DNA of 64,000 nucleotides from Sphingobacterium sp. ML3W (GTDB lineage Bacteria > Bacteroidota > Bacteroidia > Sphingobacteriales > Sphingobacteriaceae), in contig NZ_CP009278.1 of assembly GCF_000747525.1 (NCBI RefSeq), positions 5,208,001 to 5,272,000 of the forward strand, read 5' to 3'. The notes under the pieces are model-generated. The model was not told where the DNA came from, ran no database searches, and saw only the letters and a program-made list of their open reading frames with translations. This document shows, piece after piece, positions 52,335 to 61,728 of this stretch (the first letter of the stretch is position 1; the number at the start of each line of letters is the position of its first letter). A program made the position numbers and the translations under genes.

Positions 52335-52350
52335 GTAAAAATTAACAAGC

Positions 52351-54069
52351 TTATTTTAAAGCATCCAAATAAGTGATAGCACTTTCATTTTCAGGATCTA
52401 ATTTTAATACTTCTTGAAAACTAGCTTTTGCCTTTGCTACATCATTTTTGAAGTAGTGGTAAAAACCGATATAAGTGTTAGCATCTACTAAATATGCTTT
52501 ATTCTTTTCTTGTGTACCTCTTTCATTGATTGTTACGATCAACTTCTCGAAAGGAGCTACGAAATCGCCTTTAGGTTCAACTAAATTATCAGCCGTCAAA
52601 GAAGCAAATGCTTTGTAATAAAGAGCTGAAACCAAGTATTTATCCAATACTTCTGGTTTAGTTGCATTTTCGATAACACTCAAATCTGCTTGTGCTTTCA
52701 CCAAGTTAGCAATTGCCTCATCACGTAATGCTTGATTGATCACATTACCTTCTTCATCTTTACTCTCTTGATCTTTTTTGAAACCGATTTGATAATTACC
52801 TTCTCCAGCATAATAGTTTGAATCAAAATAGTAATCCGTATCTGGGTATTTAGCAATGATTTCAAATAATGCTACTGCTGTAGCAGTCTCTTGATCTTGA
52901 TATTTTGCAAATGCTGTTTCTGCAACCTCTGCTAATAACTCTTTATCCTGATCAATCGCTTTTTGGATAAAAACAATACCAGATTCAACTTTATTATTGG
53001 CTACATCCGATAGACCTGCATACATGTTATCCAATGGAATAACGCGTAATGTATCCATCTTCGCAAACATTTTTTCTAAATTTTCAGATGCTTTCGAATA
53101 TTCTTTATTTCTAAAAGCATTGTATGCTAAATAACGATAGATTTTTGGATCTACATCTGGATTTAAAGCTAACTCTTCAGATACAGCACCTAATTCATCA
53201 TACTGTCTTGCATATACTAAGAAATCTGCATAACGAATCTTTGCTTCCAAAGAATTATCACCGTTTACTTCTAAATACTTTTTATATTGCTCAACACCTT
53301 TTTTATTCAACTCAACATATTTCTCTTCAGAAGTACCCGGAGCTTTCGACCACATATTATAGGTTTCCGCAAGCTCACGATAAGTTGGAGCATAATCTGG
53401 GGACTCTGTTGTAATTGCCGTTAATTGAGCTACCGCCTCATCAAAGGCTTGAGCTCCACGAACGATAGTTGCTAGACCGATTTTAGCACGGTTTGAATTA
53501 GGGTCTAATTCGATAGCATCACTATAACTTGTATAAGCGCTACTTGCTTCTTTTAAACCTCTATACGCATCCCCTAACGCTAATGGAATCGCTGCATCCT
53601 TTGTGTTTTTAGCTTTTGCCTGCGTTAGATAATCCAATGCTTTAGCATAGTCTGGCTCTGGAGCCTTGATATAAGCACGGCCGATTTCCAACAACTCTTC
53701 ATAATCTTTTTTCTTAAGATTAGCGTTTGCTGCTGAAAATTTAGACTCTGCTGCTGCCTTATCCTTTTTCAATAAATCAATATAGCCTAAACCAACATTA
53801 TTGATTAAAGATTTTGGATCAGCGGCTAAACCTTGATTAAACATAATCGCAGCTGAATCGGCTTTATCGTTAACCAAATAAATTTGACCTAAATAGAAGT
53901 AATTATCACCAACTTTAGCTTGTTTACTTACTAATTGTTGCAAAATTGTTTTTGCTTTACCGTAGTTTTCTGTTTCGATAGCCGCTCTAGCATCCTTTAA
54001 ACTTTGTGCACTTGCAGTGCCAACAGAACCTGCTAATAACAGACTAAATAATAATTTACTGTTTGTCAT
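52351..54069 (-). CDS. Exported tetratricopeptide-repeat protein
   Basis: 572 residues. Signal peptide (MTNSKLLFSLLLAGSVGTASAQ), then many TPR-like helical pairs from about residue 25: GDNYFYLGQIYLVNDKADSAAIMFNQGLAADPKS, LGDAYRGLKEASSAYTSYSDAIELDPNS and, at the C-terminus, YHYFKNDVAKAKASFQEVLKLDPENE. TPR arrays bind partner proteins. Last gene in the exbB-exbD-exbD-tonB-orf78-pstS-like series, so probably a periplasmic partner of the TonB complex. Its precise role is not known. Confidence 0.85.
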   Translation of the reverse strand: MTNSKLLFSLLLAGSVGTASAQSLKDARAAIETENYGKAKTILQQLVSKQAKVGDNYFYLGQIYLVNDKADSAAIMFNQGLAADPKSLINNVGLGYIDLLKKDKAAAESKFSAANANLKKKDYEELLEIGRAYIKAPEPDYAKALDYLTQAKAKNTKDAAIPLALGDAYRGLKEASSAYTSYSDAIELDPNSNRAKIGLATIVRGAQAFDEAVAQLTAITTESPDYAPTYRELAETYNMWSKAPGTSEEKYVELNKKGVEQYKKYLEVNGDNSLEAKIRYADFLVYARQYDELGAVSEELALNPDVDPKIYRYLAYNAFRNKEYSKASENLEKMFAKMDTLRVIPLDNMYAGLSDVANNKVESGIVFIQKAIDQDKELLAEVAETAFAKYQDQETATAVALFEIIAKYPDTDYYFDSNYYAGEGNYQIGFKKDQESKDEEGNVINQALRDEAIANLVKAQADLSVIENATKPEVLDKYLVSALYYKAFASLTADNLVEPKGDFVAPFEKLIVTINERGTQEKNKAYLVDANTYIGFYHYFKNDVAKAKASFQEVLKLDPENESAITYLDALK

Positions 54070-54095
54070 AATCTATTGTTGTACTTTTTTATATT

Positions 54096-55031
54096 TTATT
54101 TTAAACTATTTTCTTCTCTAAGAACTATTTCCCGTCCTGGCATCGTCGCGGGCAATAATCCCGATTTTAAAACGATTCGCTGTCCGCGATCACCCTTTAA
54201 AAATGCACTAAATCCTACGCCTAAGCCTATGTTTGGTTGATAATTCAACACATAAATGGGTCTCGAAAAAGGATAAAGGCCTAAAGACAGATTAGACTGG
54301 GATGGTTTATAAAATAAACCATCTTTCTTATCCCCTAAGGCATTTTCAACGCTCAATGTACGAATTTTATTCAATAAATTTGATTTTTTTTGAGCAAATT
54401 CCAAAATCCAATTGTATCCGACAATACCGATTGTACCTTTATTTTCACTGACATATTTAATCACTTCTTCGTTATTGTCAAGTGCTGAAATTGCTGATGG
54501 ATCAATCTTTTCTACCGATAAATATTCTTTTAGAAACCGTAACGTACTGGAATTAGCATTATCAAATACAACTTTATACTTACCCTTTAAACCACCGTTT
54601 AACAATGACTTAACGTCGGAAAGTGTAATGGTAGTATCTGCATCACCAATATTATTTATTAAAGAAACAGCATCCGTTGCAATTTGATACTCTTTTGGTA
54701 TAATTTGACGATTCTTAAAACTCTGTCCTTCTGCTTCGGTTAGCTTTCTGGTCAAAATAATAATGTTTGCCGTATCAGCCAATAAAGCATTGATAGCTTT
54801 AATTTCGGGCTTAGCTAATAATTCAATTGTCGCATCGGAATAGGAGCTTTGAAAAACCTCAACTTGCTCCTTAATAATAGGGTATACAGTTTCATCTACA
54901 AGGATATTAACCTTACCACGAAGAATATCTTGACTTGGAGCGTTATGCTCTTGTTTATTTTTATGATTACAACTAACTAAAATTGAAATCCCTAAAATGG
55001 AGAATAGCGTTATTTTTAAGCTGCTTTTCAT
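54096..55031 (-). CDS. PstS-like substrate-binding lipoprotein
   Basis: 311 residues. Lipoprotein signal MKSSLKITLFSILGISILVSC (Cys21). The rest follows the phosphate-type periplasmic binding fold: ILVDETVYPIIKEQVEVFQSSYSDATIELL, a hinge, and SSTLRFLKEYLS..., with the late YPFSRPIYVLNYQPNIGLGVGFSAFLKGDRGQRIV typical of PstS proteins. No pstCAB is adjacent. The gene follows tonB, so it may bind a ligand for outer-membrane transport regulation rather than serve an ABC importer. Confidence 0.78.
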   Translation of the reverse strand: MKSSLKITLFSILGISILVSCNHKNKQEHNAPSQDILRGKVNILVDETVYPIIKEQVEVFQSSYSDATIELLAKPEIKAINALLADTANIIILTRKLTEAEGQSFKNRQIIPKEYQIATDAVSLINNIGDADTTITLSDVKSLLNGGLKGKYKVVFDNANSSTLRFLKEYLSVEKIDPSAISALDNNEEVIKYVSENKGTIGIVGYNWILEFAQKKSNLLNKIRTLSVENALGDKKDGLFYKPSQSNLSLGLYPFSRPIYVLNYQPNIGLGVGFSAFLKGDRGQRIVLKSGLLPATMPGREIVLREENSLK

Positions 55032-55069
55032 ATTACAATAAATAAACTGGTGAAAATATAGAAAATTGA

Positions 55070-55306
55070 TTACTTAAAATTATTGAACCACAATCTAACA
55101 AAACGTAGAAAAGAATAGACAATAAGGACTACACCAAATAAGGTTCTATACATAGGGTTGATTTCCAAAGGGAAATCTTTCCAAAAAATAACCAATAGGC
55201 CTAACGAAAAATAGAGGCCGAACATAAATAGTCCCAAAATGGACAGAAATCGCTTTAGAGGCGATTTCTGTCTGTAATTTGTATTATTTGAATTAAGATT
55301 CGCCAT
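55070..55306 (-). CDS. Small two-helix membrane protein in the TonB operon
   Basis: 78 residues. A polar, Asn-rich N-terminus is followed by two hydrophobic helices (FLSILGLFMFGLYFSLGLLVIFW and MYRTLFGVVLIVYSFLRFVRLWF). No family is recognised. Its ATG overlaps the tonB stop (TAATG), so it is translated with TonB and probably joins the Ton complex or assists its assembly. Confidence 0.65.
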   Translation of the reverse strand: MANLNSNNTNYRQKSPLKRFLSILGLFMFGLYFSLGLLVIFWKDFPLEINPMYRTLFGVVLIVYSFLRFVRLWFNNFK

Positions 55307-56190
55307 TAATTATTAATGCTTAAACGAATCGGCAATGTGTAAGCCACACGTACCGGACGACCATTTTGAACTCCTGGTCTCCATTTCTTCGCTTTTTTCA
55401 ATAATCTAACAGCTGCATCTCCTGCGCCGTATTTAAGATCTCGTTTAACACTTATATCTGTTAACTGACCATCTTTTTCGACTACAAAAGAAACTTCTAC
55501 TACACCGTTGATTCCATTTTCCAATGCAGCAGCTGGATACTCATAAGTAGCACCTACCCATTTCATAAATGCTGCCATCCCTCCAGGAGGTTCAGGTTGC
55601 ACTTCTACCGAGGTAAAAGAAATCAATCCATCAGGATCACCATTTGGATCTCCTTTAGCAACACCAGTGATAGCACCATCTTGCTTTTTCGTTCCAAATT
55701 CACCTCTTGCTACTGAAGAACCTGCTGCACTACCCTTTAAAGTAATACGCGCTGGAGTTTTTTTATCATCCTTGAATTCGTCTTGAGCAGCAACTTCTTC
55801 TTTCACTTGAGCTGCTGGCGCTACTTTAGGCTCTGGAAAACGTACCAAATCTTCTTTTGGTATATCCATTGCTACCTGTTGAGGCTTTTCTTCCTCAATC
55901 GGAAGAGGTTCTTCTTCTTCTGGCTCAGGTGGTTTAATCTCCTCCAAATCCTCTAGAGTCACTTCAGTAATAACTGGAGCGGCTTCAATAGGTTTATCAG
56001 GAAATAGGCTACCTCCGAATAATCTAAGAAGACTCAATAGTACTACGGCAACTACAACTGCCAACAAACCAATGTTGGTAGCCTTAGGAGCAAGTTTACG
56101 AAGCTCATAAGCTCCATACTCCTTGTTTCTGCCTTGAAATACTACATCAAGCCATTCCTTTTTAAAAATATCTAATTTTGACCCAATCAT
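55306..56190 (-). CDS. tonB: TonB energy transducer
   Basis: 294 residues. A short cytoplasmic start (FKKEWLDVVFQGRNKEYGAYELRKLAPK), a single transmembrane helix (IGLLAVVVAVVLLSLLRLFGG) and a Pro/Glu-rich periplasmic linker (IKPPEPEEEEPLPIEEEKP) lead to a C-terminal TonB fold: WVGATYEYPAAALENGINGVVEVSFVVEKDGQLTDISVKRD, then AVRLLKKAKKWRPGVQNGRPVRVAYTLPIRLS. It carries energy from ExbBD to TonB-dependent receptors such as those at 16.6 and 33.1 kb. Confidence 0.92.
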   Translation of the reverse strand: MIGSKLDIFKKEWLDVVFQGRNKEYGAYELRKLAPKATNIGLLAVVVAVVLLSLLRLFGGSLFPDKPIEAAPVITEVTLEDLEEIKPPEPEEEEPLPIEEEKPQQVAMDIPKEDLVRFPEPKVAPAAQVKEEVAAQDEFKDDKKTPARITLKGSAAGSSVARGEFGTKKQDGAITGVAKGDPNGDPDGLISFTSVEVQPEPPGGMAAFMKWVGATYEYPAAALENGINGVVEVSFVVEKDGQLTDISVKRDLKYGAGDAAVRLLKKAKKWRPGVQNGRPVRVAYTLPIRLSINN

Positions 56191-56226
56191 ATTTCTATAG
56201 TTTTCGCGATTTCTATAATAACTAAC

Positions 56227-56781
56227 TTAGTCATTATAAATATTATCACGTTTTAAAACATCTATTTCTTCAGGACTGATTTTCGCAATCATATAGCGTT
56301 TAATATCTACAATCTTCATCTCGTCAAGAATATCAACAAGATCTTTCTGCGTAGACATATCACTAGGCCTGATAATTACGATTACATCTTTTCCGCCTGC
56401 AACACGAGGAACATAAGCTTTTTTCTCAATCAAAGCTTTACGTATTCCAGCTGCGCCGAACCCTGTAACCGTAGGACCTTCTATTGGTGCATTTATTTGT
56501 CCATAATACCAAGAAACTTTGTTGTCAGACCCTAATAAAATTGTTACTGAACGATTATCTGCAGTTAATATATCAGACTGTTCATCTTTAATTTTATTTT
56601 TATCAGGCCAAGCAACGTCCATTGCTTGTGGTTTATTTAAAGACGTAGTCAACATGAAGAAGGTAATCAATAAGAATGCTAAATCTACCATGGCTGTCAA
56701 ATCGACTTTACCACCGTTTTTCTTAGCTCTTACTTTTCCGCCTTTTCCGCCCTTACCACTGTCTTGATTTAATTCTGCCAT
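56227..56781 (-). CDS. exbD: ExbD/TolR biopolymer transport protein
   Basis: 184 residues, one transmembrane helix (VDLTAMVDLAFLLITFFMLTTSL) with the functional Asp at the ExbD position, then a periplasmic domain (KDVIVIIRPSDMSTQKDLVDILDEMKIVDIKRYMIAKI). It forms the proton-driven motor with ExbB. A Lys/Gly-rich cytoplasmic start is unusual in sequence but not in kind. Second of two ExbD paralogues here. Confidence 0.9.
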   Translation of the reverse strand: MAELNQDSGKGGKGGKVRAKKNGGKVDLTAMVDLAFLLITFFMLTTSLNKPQAMDVAWPDKNKIKDEQSDILTADNRSVTILLGSDNKVSWYYGQINAPIEGPTVTGFGAAGIRKALIEKKAYVPRVAGGKDVIVIIRPSDMSTQKDLVDILDEMKIVDIKRYMIAKISPEEIDVLKRDNIYND

Positions 56782-56805
56782 TTATTTGTTTTTATTAAAT
56801 CAACA

Positions 56806-57465
56806 TTATTTATCTTCTGCACGTAAACCAGTAATGAAACTGAATTTATTTTGCTTCTGATTACGTAATGTTTCGATTATAGCACTAATTGAAGGAAACT
56901 TCTCCGCAGCATCAGCTCTAATAGCAATTTTCAATGGTCCTGGATCAACAAAATTTTTGTTATTTTCCTTTTCCTTATTCAATTCTGCAGCAGCTAAACG
57001 TGCGGTTTGTACCCAATGGTATAATTCATTCGACAATGTTTCTGTACTATCTACAGGAACACCATTCTGAATACCTGGGGCAAGACGTTGGCTCGGCTCC
57101 ATTGCCAAAACCTGCTTGATTGTTTTCATTGGTGTTCCAACATTTTCCATTAACGCAAATTGGTCATAATCTTGTTGAGAAAACTTCAAGCCGTATCGTG
57201 TCGACATTTTCTCTAAAGTCTTAACCCTAACATCCCGATCTGTTGTACCGAAGAATATTTTACCGTTGTCGCCAACCGTGATAATAGCCACGTTGGAATC
57301 TGGTAATTTATCTTTCGTTGTAGACGCTGGCGTATCAACCTCAAATGCTTCAGGTTGTTTTGCCGTTGATGTCAATACGAAGAATGTAAGAAGCAAGAAT
57401 GATACGTCACACATCGCGGTCATATCAATGGATGTACTGGCTCTTTTTATTTTTGCTTTACCCAT
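56806..57465 (-). CDS. exbD: ExbD/TolR biopolymer transport protein (paralogue)
   Basis: 219 residues. The helix SIDMTAMCDVSFLLLTFFVLTS shows the same D-x-x-F-L-L pattern and key Asp as the downstream paralogue. The periplasmic part is longer (VDPGPLKIAIRADAAEKFPSISAIIETLRNQKQNKFSFITGL). Two ExbD proteins next to one ExbB are common in Bacteroidota and may form mixed motor complexes. Confidence 0.9.
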   Translation of the reverse strand: MGKAKIKRASTSIDMTAMCDVSFLLLTFFVLTSTAKQPEAFEVDTPASTTKDKLPDSNVAIITVGDNGKIFFGTTDRDVRVKTLEKMSTRYGLKFSQQDYDQFALMENVGTPMKTIKQVLAMEPSQRLAPGIQNGVPVDSTETLSNELYHWVQTARLAAAELNKEKENNKNFVDPGPLKIAIRADAAEKFPSISAIIETLRNQKQNKFSFITGLRAEDK

Positions 57466-57563
57466 TTTAAACTTCTTTATAAATTAATTATTCAATCTCT
57501 TTAATATATGATGCAGTCGAAACTATTATTCCATAAAAAATAATTTCAAAGATCATAAAATTA

Positions 57564-58394
57564 CTATTTGTGGTTCGCAGCGTATGTTTGTACGATTGAG
57601 AAACCAGCTTCGTCGATTGAATATGTTAATTTATCAATTTTAGCAGTCAAGATATTGTACATAACAATCGCAATTGTTGACGTACCGATACCTGTTGCTG
57701 TATTGATTAGGGCCTCAGAAATACCATTTGCTAATTTAGCTGAGTCAGGACTACCACCTGCTGCCAATGCACTGAAGGCCTTGATCATACCTGTTACTGT
57801 ACCTAATAAACCTACTAATGTACCGATAGAAACTAATGTAGCGATAACGTTTAAGTTTTTCTCTAACATCGGCATTTCTAATGCTGTAGTCTCTTCGATT
57901 TCTTTTTGAATTGCAATTGTTGCTTTCTCTGTATCAACAGCGGTATCAACAGAAACTTCTTTGTATTTCACTAAACCAGCTTTGATAACGTTTGCAACAG
58001 AACCTTTTTGTTTGTCACACTCAGCAATAGCTGAATCCAAATTACCACCGTTAATTAATACTTGTACTTTTCTTACGAAATTACCAACATTTCCTGTTCC
58101 AGAAGCTTTTCCAATTACGATGAAACGCTCAATAGAGAACACCCATACCATTAAGAATAAGCCTATTAAAACCGGCACTACAGCACCTGCGTGATAAACC
58201 ATACCCATATAGTTACCTGGTAAAGGTTGGTTCTCTGGATTACCTTCAATAAAGTTTGAAGGACTACCCATCACAAATTTCCATAATAGGTAACCGAGAA
58301 TGAAACAAATGATAATTGCAGCTTGTGCAAAGAAAGAACCTGAATTATTGCTCTCTTGTTTTGCAGCAGGACTTGTTTTAGGTGCGTTTGCCAT
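57564..58394 (-). CDS. exbB: MotA/TolQ/ExbB proton channel protein
   Basis: 276 residues, four hydrophobic segments including a first one near residue 30 (AAIICFILGYLLWKFVM) and the conserved pair LLGTVTGMIKAFSALAAGG and ISEALINTATGIGTSTIAIVMYNIL, which make the proton path. First gene of the TonB operon, preceded by 467 bases with no gene. Confidence 0.92.
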   Translation of the reverse strand: MANAPKTSPAAKQESNNSGSFFAQAAIIICFILGYLLWKFVMGSPSNFIEGNPENQPLPGNYMGMVYHAGAVVPVLIGLFLMVWVFSIERFIVIGKASGTGNVGNFVRKVQVLINGGNLDSAIAECDKQKGSVANVIKAGLVKYKEVSVDTAVDTEKATIAIQKEIEETTALEMPMLEKNLNVIATLVSIGTLVGLLGTVTGMIKAFSALAAGGSPDSAKLANGISEALINTATGIGTSTIAIVMYNILTAKIDKLTYSIDEAGFSIVQTYAANHK

Positions 58395-58861
58395 TTTTCT
58401 AATTTTTTAGTTTTTTACTGTTGTTAAATATAATATGTTTTTTTTAATTATATGCTTTTGTAATGGTATCGTTTTAAAATTTGTCAAGCAAATATAGTCT
58501 TTTATGCTATATTTAAAATGTTAAAGCGAAATATATTAGAAATATAAAAGATAGTTCATATTCTCTTTACAATCTCTTAATATTCAGTTATCACCTCAGC
58601 GGTTCCGACTTTTTTTAGCAATACTGTCATGCTCCTTTCAGAACAAAGCAATAAATATTTTACAATGAAAACCATTTTTTTTTTGATATGCAAGAAAACG
58701 AACGATTTAATTGCAAATTCAAGTAACCGCTCACTCACCTCTACCTATATCAAACAAACCAATTCTTCAAAGTTTAAACAATGATTATCGATTAATCTTC
58801 AACCATTTACAATAGACTCAGCTGCCAGATAAAACGAATTTTAGCTTAAAATATGCCAATA
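58395..58861. other. Gap upstream of exbB, no gene seen
   Basis: 467 AT-rich bases between the SUI1 gene stop and the exbB ATG, with no convincing open frame. A TATATTTG box on the minus strand (58496-58489) could be the -7 element for exbB, about 95 nt from the ATG, but no -33 TTG is at the right distance. I see no terminator-like hairpin for the SUI1 gene. Confidence 0.4.
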
Positions 58862-59212
58862 CTATCCTCCAACCAATTTCACTTTGTATCCTTCGGAAAG
58901 TAACAAGTCGGCTATTTTTTGTTTAAAGTCTCCTTGAATTATAATCTCTGCATCCTTAGCACTTCCTCCTACCCCACACTTTTGCTTTAGTAATTTTCCT
59001 AAGGCTTCCAGATCTTCCTGTTTACCTTTATAACCGGTAACTAACGTCACAATCTTCCCTTTCCGCATTTTACGATCCAACTGAACTTTAAGTTGCTGCT
59101 GTTGATTAGGAAGTGTCTCCAGGTTTTCAATTTCGTCTGAAAACTGATATTCAAAACTACTATCAGTTGAATATACAACGCCCTCAAACTGCTGTTTCTT
59201 ACTTTTAGTCAT
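58862..59212 (-). CDS. SUI1/YciH-like translation factor
   Basis: 116 residues. The SUI1 domain covers the C-terminal 85: GKIVTLVTGYKGKQEDLEALGKLLKQKCGVGGSAKDAEIIIQGDFKQKIADLLLSEGYKVKLVGG, with the G-x-G-G motif (GVGGSAKD) that binds the ribosomal P site in eIF1 relatives. It probably edits start-codon choice, by analogy with E. coli YciH. Nine bases after the lipid kinase gene. Confidence 0.88.
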   Translation of the reverse strand: MTKSKKQQFEGVVYSTDSSFEYQFSDEIENLETLPNQQQQLKVQLDRKMRKGKIVTLVTGYKGKQEDLEALGKLLKQKCGVGGSAKDAEIIIQGDFKQKIADLLLSEGYKVKLVGG

Positions 59213-59221
59213 AACTTTAAT

Positions 59222-60100
59222 TTAACAAATAACTTTTAATGCCTTTGGAATAATTCCAATATCGAGACAATCCCCTAAGTCAACTGGCTCACCATCAATA
59301 TGAACAATCGAATTTTCTACCGCTTCTATTCTAATATTTTTTCCTGGTATTATCTCCACATAATCCGACTGATCTGCCGATTTATTAAAGAGATGAAATA
59401 ACATTTTAGGCAAAATATAAAGCGGAAATTGATGCACAATACACACATCTAAAATCCCGTCATTAACGGATGCCTGAGGAGCAATATATGCGTTATTACC
59501 ATATTGCGGAGAATTTGCTACAGAAATCATAAATGCCTTACGCTCATACTCCTTACCATCTATCCAAAGTTTATAATCGCTAGGTTTATATTTACTTAAT
59601 ACGTTTATTGCTGATTTCAAATAGCCCAAAGGGCCGCGTATATTTTCATTGGCAAAATTTTCGCTTACTGAGGCATCAAAGCCTAATCCGGCGATATTAA
59701 AAAATTTTCTATCGTTAATCGTACCGCAATCAACCTCTACAAATTCAAATCGATTGATTCTGCGAATAGCTGCCGTCTCATTTAGAGGAATACCTAAATA
59801 TAACGCAAGCCCATTACCCGAACCTTCCGGAACAATCCCTAAAGGGATACCACTTTCCGCTAAAGCAGAGCCAAGCTCATTTATTGTACCGTCCCCCCCA
59901 ACTGCAATTACTGCATCATACTTTTCCTTGACAGCGCGCAAACCAATTTCATAAGCATGATTTGCATATGAAGTTTCCTGAAAAGTAGGATCAAACTTCT
60001 GCATATCAAGCACATCCAAAACCTGTTTCTTGAAGGATGTTTTACTCTTCCCTCCAGAAATAGGATTGATAACAAACAGTATCTGTCTACGTTCTCCCAT
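59222..60100 (-). CDS. Diacylglycerol/sphingosine-kinase-like lipid kinase (YegS/DgkB family)
   Basis: 292 residues. The catalytic-domain motif VIAVGGDGTINELGSALAESGIPLGIVPEGSGNGLAL binds ATP phosphates (GGDGT) and the following GSGN loop; the C-terminal beta-sandwich contains the AGLGFDASVSENF segment. It phosphorylates a membrane lipid such as diacylglycerol, which recycles lipid head-group precursors. Sphingobacteria make sphingolipids, so a sphingoid substrate is possible. Divergent from metK. Confidence 0.88.
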   Translation of the reverse strand: MGERRQILFVINPISGGKSKTSFKKQVLDVLDMQKFDPTFQETSYANHAYEIGLRAVKEKYDAVIAVGGDGTINELGSALAESGIPLGIVPEGSGNGLALYLGIPLNETAAIRRINRFEFVEVDCGTINDRKFFNIAGLGFDASVSENFANENIRGPLGYLKSAINVLSKYKPSDYKLWIDGKEYERKAFMISVANSPQYGNNAYIAPQASVNDGILDVCIVHQFPLYILPKMLFHLFNKSADQSDYVEIIPGKNIRIEAVENSIVHIDGEPVDLGDCLDIGIIPKALKVIC

Positions 60101-60225
60101 AGACCAAATATACAGTAATTCACTAATTTCTTAAAACAATGTCAAAATTCTTAAAGATGTCTTGTCTTCCTCGGTAATTTTAAAACAATTGTGCAAGAAA
60201 TCTTTAATCTTAACAGAAAGTATTG

Positions 60226-60356
60226 TAGTTTTGTATCGACAATAAAAAATGTGGACTGATTTGCGTAGTTTATTCTGAATGAGAATATAACAGGAGATTG
60301 CAACCACAGTAAAAAAGTGCTAAAACCATCATATAGCTAGGCTATTTAGCACTTTT
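60226..60356 (+). ncRNA. SAM-II-like riboswitch leader of metK with overlapping terminator hairpin
   Basis: TAGTTTTG at 60226-60233 matches a -7 box, predicting a start near 60240. Then stem TGTGG (60250-60254) / CCACA (60304-60308) encloses CTGATTT (60256-60262) and TTGCAA (60298-60303). GCTAAA (60319-60324) follows ten bases after the stem. These three blocks, in this order and spacing, match what I recall of the SAM-II aptamer. A separate hairpin (ATTCT/AGAAT) is inserted in the loop. AAAAGTGCTAAA / TTTAGCACTTTT (60313-60356) forms a terminator hairpin that shares the GCTAAA block. No upstream plus-strand gene needs a terminator here. Confidence 0.6.
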
Positions 60357-60409
60357 CTATTGTAGCATCCTCTCCACCGCAAATCCTTTATAATATTAAA
60401 AAAGGTAAT

Positions 60410-61663
60410 ATGGCTTACTTATTTACGTCCGAATCTGTTTCAGAAGGACATCCAGACAAAATTGCTGATCAAATTTCAGATGCATTGATTGACAATTTTT
60501 TAGCTTGGGACGAAGATGCGCGTGTCGCAATCGAAACTTTAGTGACAACTGGACAAGTTGTACTGGCGGGAGAAGTGAAATCAAAAATATATCTAGACGT
60601 CCAGAAAATCACACGATCTGTAATTGAAAGAATTGGTTATACCAAATCAGAATATATGTTTGAAGCGAACTCGTGTGGTGTATTATCTGCAATTCATGAG
60701 CAATCAGCAGATATTAACCAGGGTGTGGATCGCAAATCTAAACAAGACCAAGGAGCAGGCGATCAAGGGATTATGTTTGGTTATGCAAGTAATGAAACCG
60801 ATAACTACATGCCTCTAGCATTAGATTTATCACATCGTTTGCTATTTGAGCTAGCGGCATTACGTCGTGAGAACAAGGAAATCACCTATTTACGTCCCGA
60901 CGCTAAATCTCAAGTAACACTAGAATATACAGAAGATCATAAACCGTCTCGAATCGATACTATTGTAATCTCTACGCAGCATGACGATTTCTCTACAGAA
61001 GAAGAAATGCGTGAAAGAATTACAGCTGACATCAAAAACATCTTAATACCAAGGGTTAAAGCACAATTGAAACCTGAGCTTCAAGATTTGTTTAATGATG
61101 AAATCAAATTTCATATCAACCCAACAGGTAAATTCGTTATTGGTGGGCCTCACGGTGATACAGGCTTAACTGGACGGAAAATCATTGTTGATACCTATGG
61201 TGGTAAGGGTGCACATGGTGGTGGAGCTTTCTCCGGAAAAGACCCATCAAAAGTAGACCGTTCTGCAGCTTATGCGACACGTCATATTGCTAAAAATTTA
61301 GTTGCAGCTGGTATTGCGGATGAAATTTTAGTTCAGATTTCATATGCAATAGGTGTAAAAGATCCAATGGGAATTTATGTTAACACTTATGGAACGAGCA
61401 AATTAGCTATTGATGATAGCCAGATCGCTTCTAAAATATCTGAAATATTTGACATGACTCCTTATGGTATCGAAACAAGGTTAGGCCTTAGAAACCCTAT
61501 CTATTCTGAAACCGCAGCTTATGGTCATATGGGAAGAACTCCTAAAAAAGTAATCAAAGAATTTGAAAACTCTAATGGTGAGAAAAAAGTAGTTGAAGTT
61601 GAACTATTTACATGGGAAAAACTTGATTATATTGATAAAATAAAGACCGCATTCGGTCTATAA
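60410..61663 (+). CDS. metK: S-adenosylmethionine synthase
   Basis: 417 residues. It makes SAM from methionine and ATP. Family motifs: MAYLFTSESVSEGHPDKIADQISD at the N-terminus (methionine and ATP sites), GAGDQGIMFGYA (signature 1) and GGKGAHGGGAFSGKDPSKVDRSAAY (signature 2, P-loop-like). Full length. It stands alone between its leader and a terminator; the leader suggests feedback by SAM. Confidence 0.97.
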   Translation: MAYLFTSESVSEGHPDKIADQISDALIDNFLAWDEDARVAIETLVTTGQVVLAGEVKSKIYLDVQKITRSVIERIGYTKSEYMFEANSCGVLSAIHEQSADINQGVDRKSKQDQGAGDQGIMFGYASNETDNYMPLALDLSHRLLFELAALRRENKEITYLRPDAKSQVTLEYTEDHKPSRIDTIVISTQHDDFSTEEEMRERITADIKNILIPRVKAQLKPELQDLFNDEIKFHINPTGKFVIGGPHGDTGLTGRKIIVDTYGGKGAHGGGAFSGKDPSKVDRSAAYATRHIAKNLVAAGIADEILVQISYAIGVKDPMGIYVNTYGTSKLAIDDSQIASKISEIFDMTPYGIETRLGLRNPIYSETAAYGHMGRTPKKVIKEFENSNGEKKVVEVELFTWEKLDYIDKIKTAFGL

Positions 61664-61668
61664 AAAAT

Positions 61669-61700
61669 AAAAAAGGAGGTCAGCGTTGACCTCCTTTTTT
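61669..61700. terminator. Terminator between metK and fabD
   Basis: AAAAAGGAGGTCA-GCG-TTGACCTCCTTTTTT, six bases after the metK stop, usable by both convergent genes. Confidence 0.9.
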
Positions 61701-61728
61701 GTAAATATTCTATTTGTTCCTACATTCC

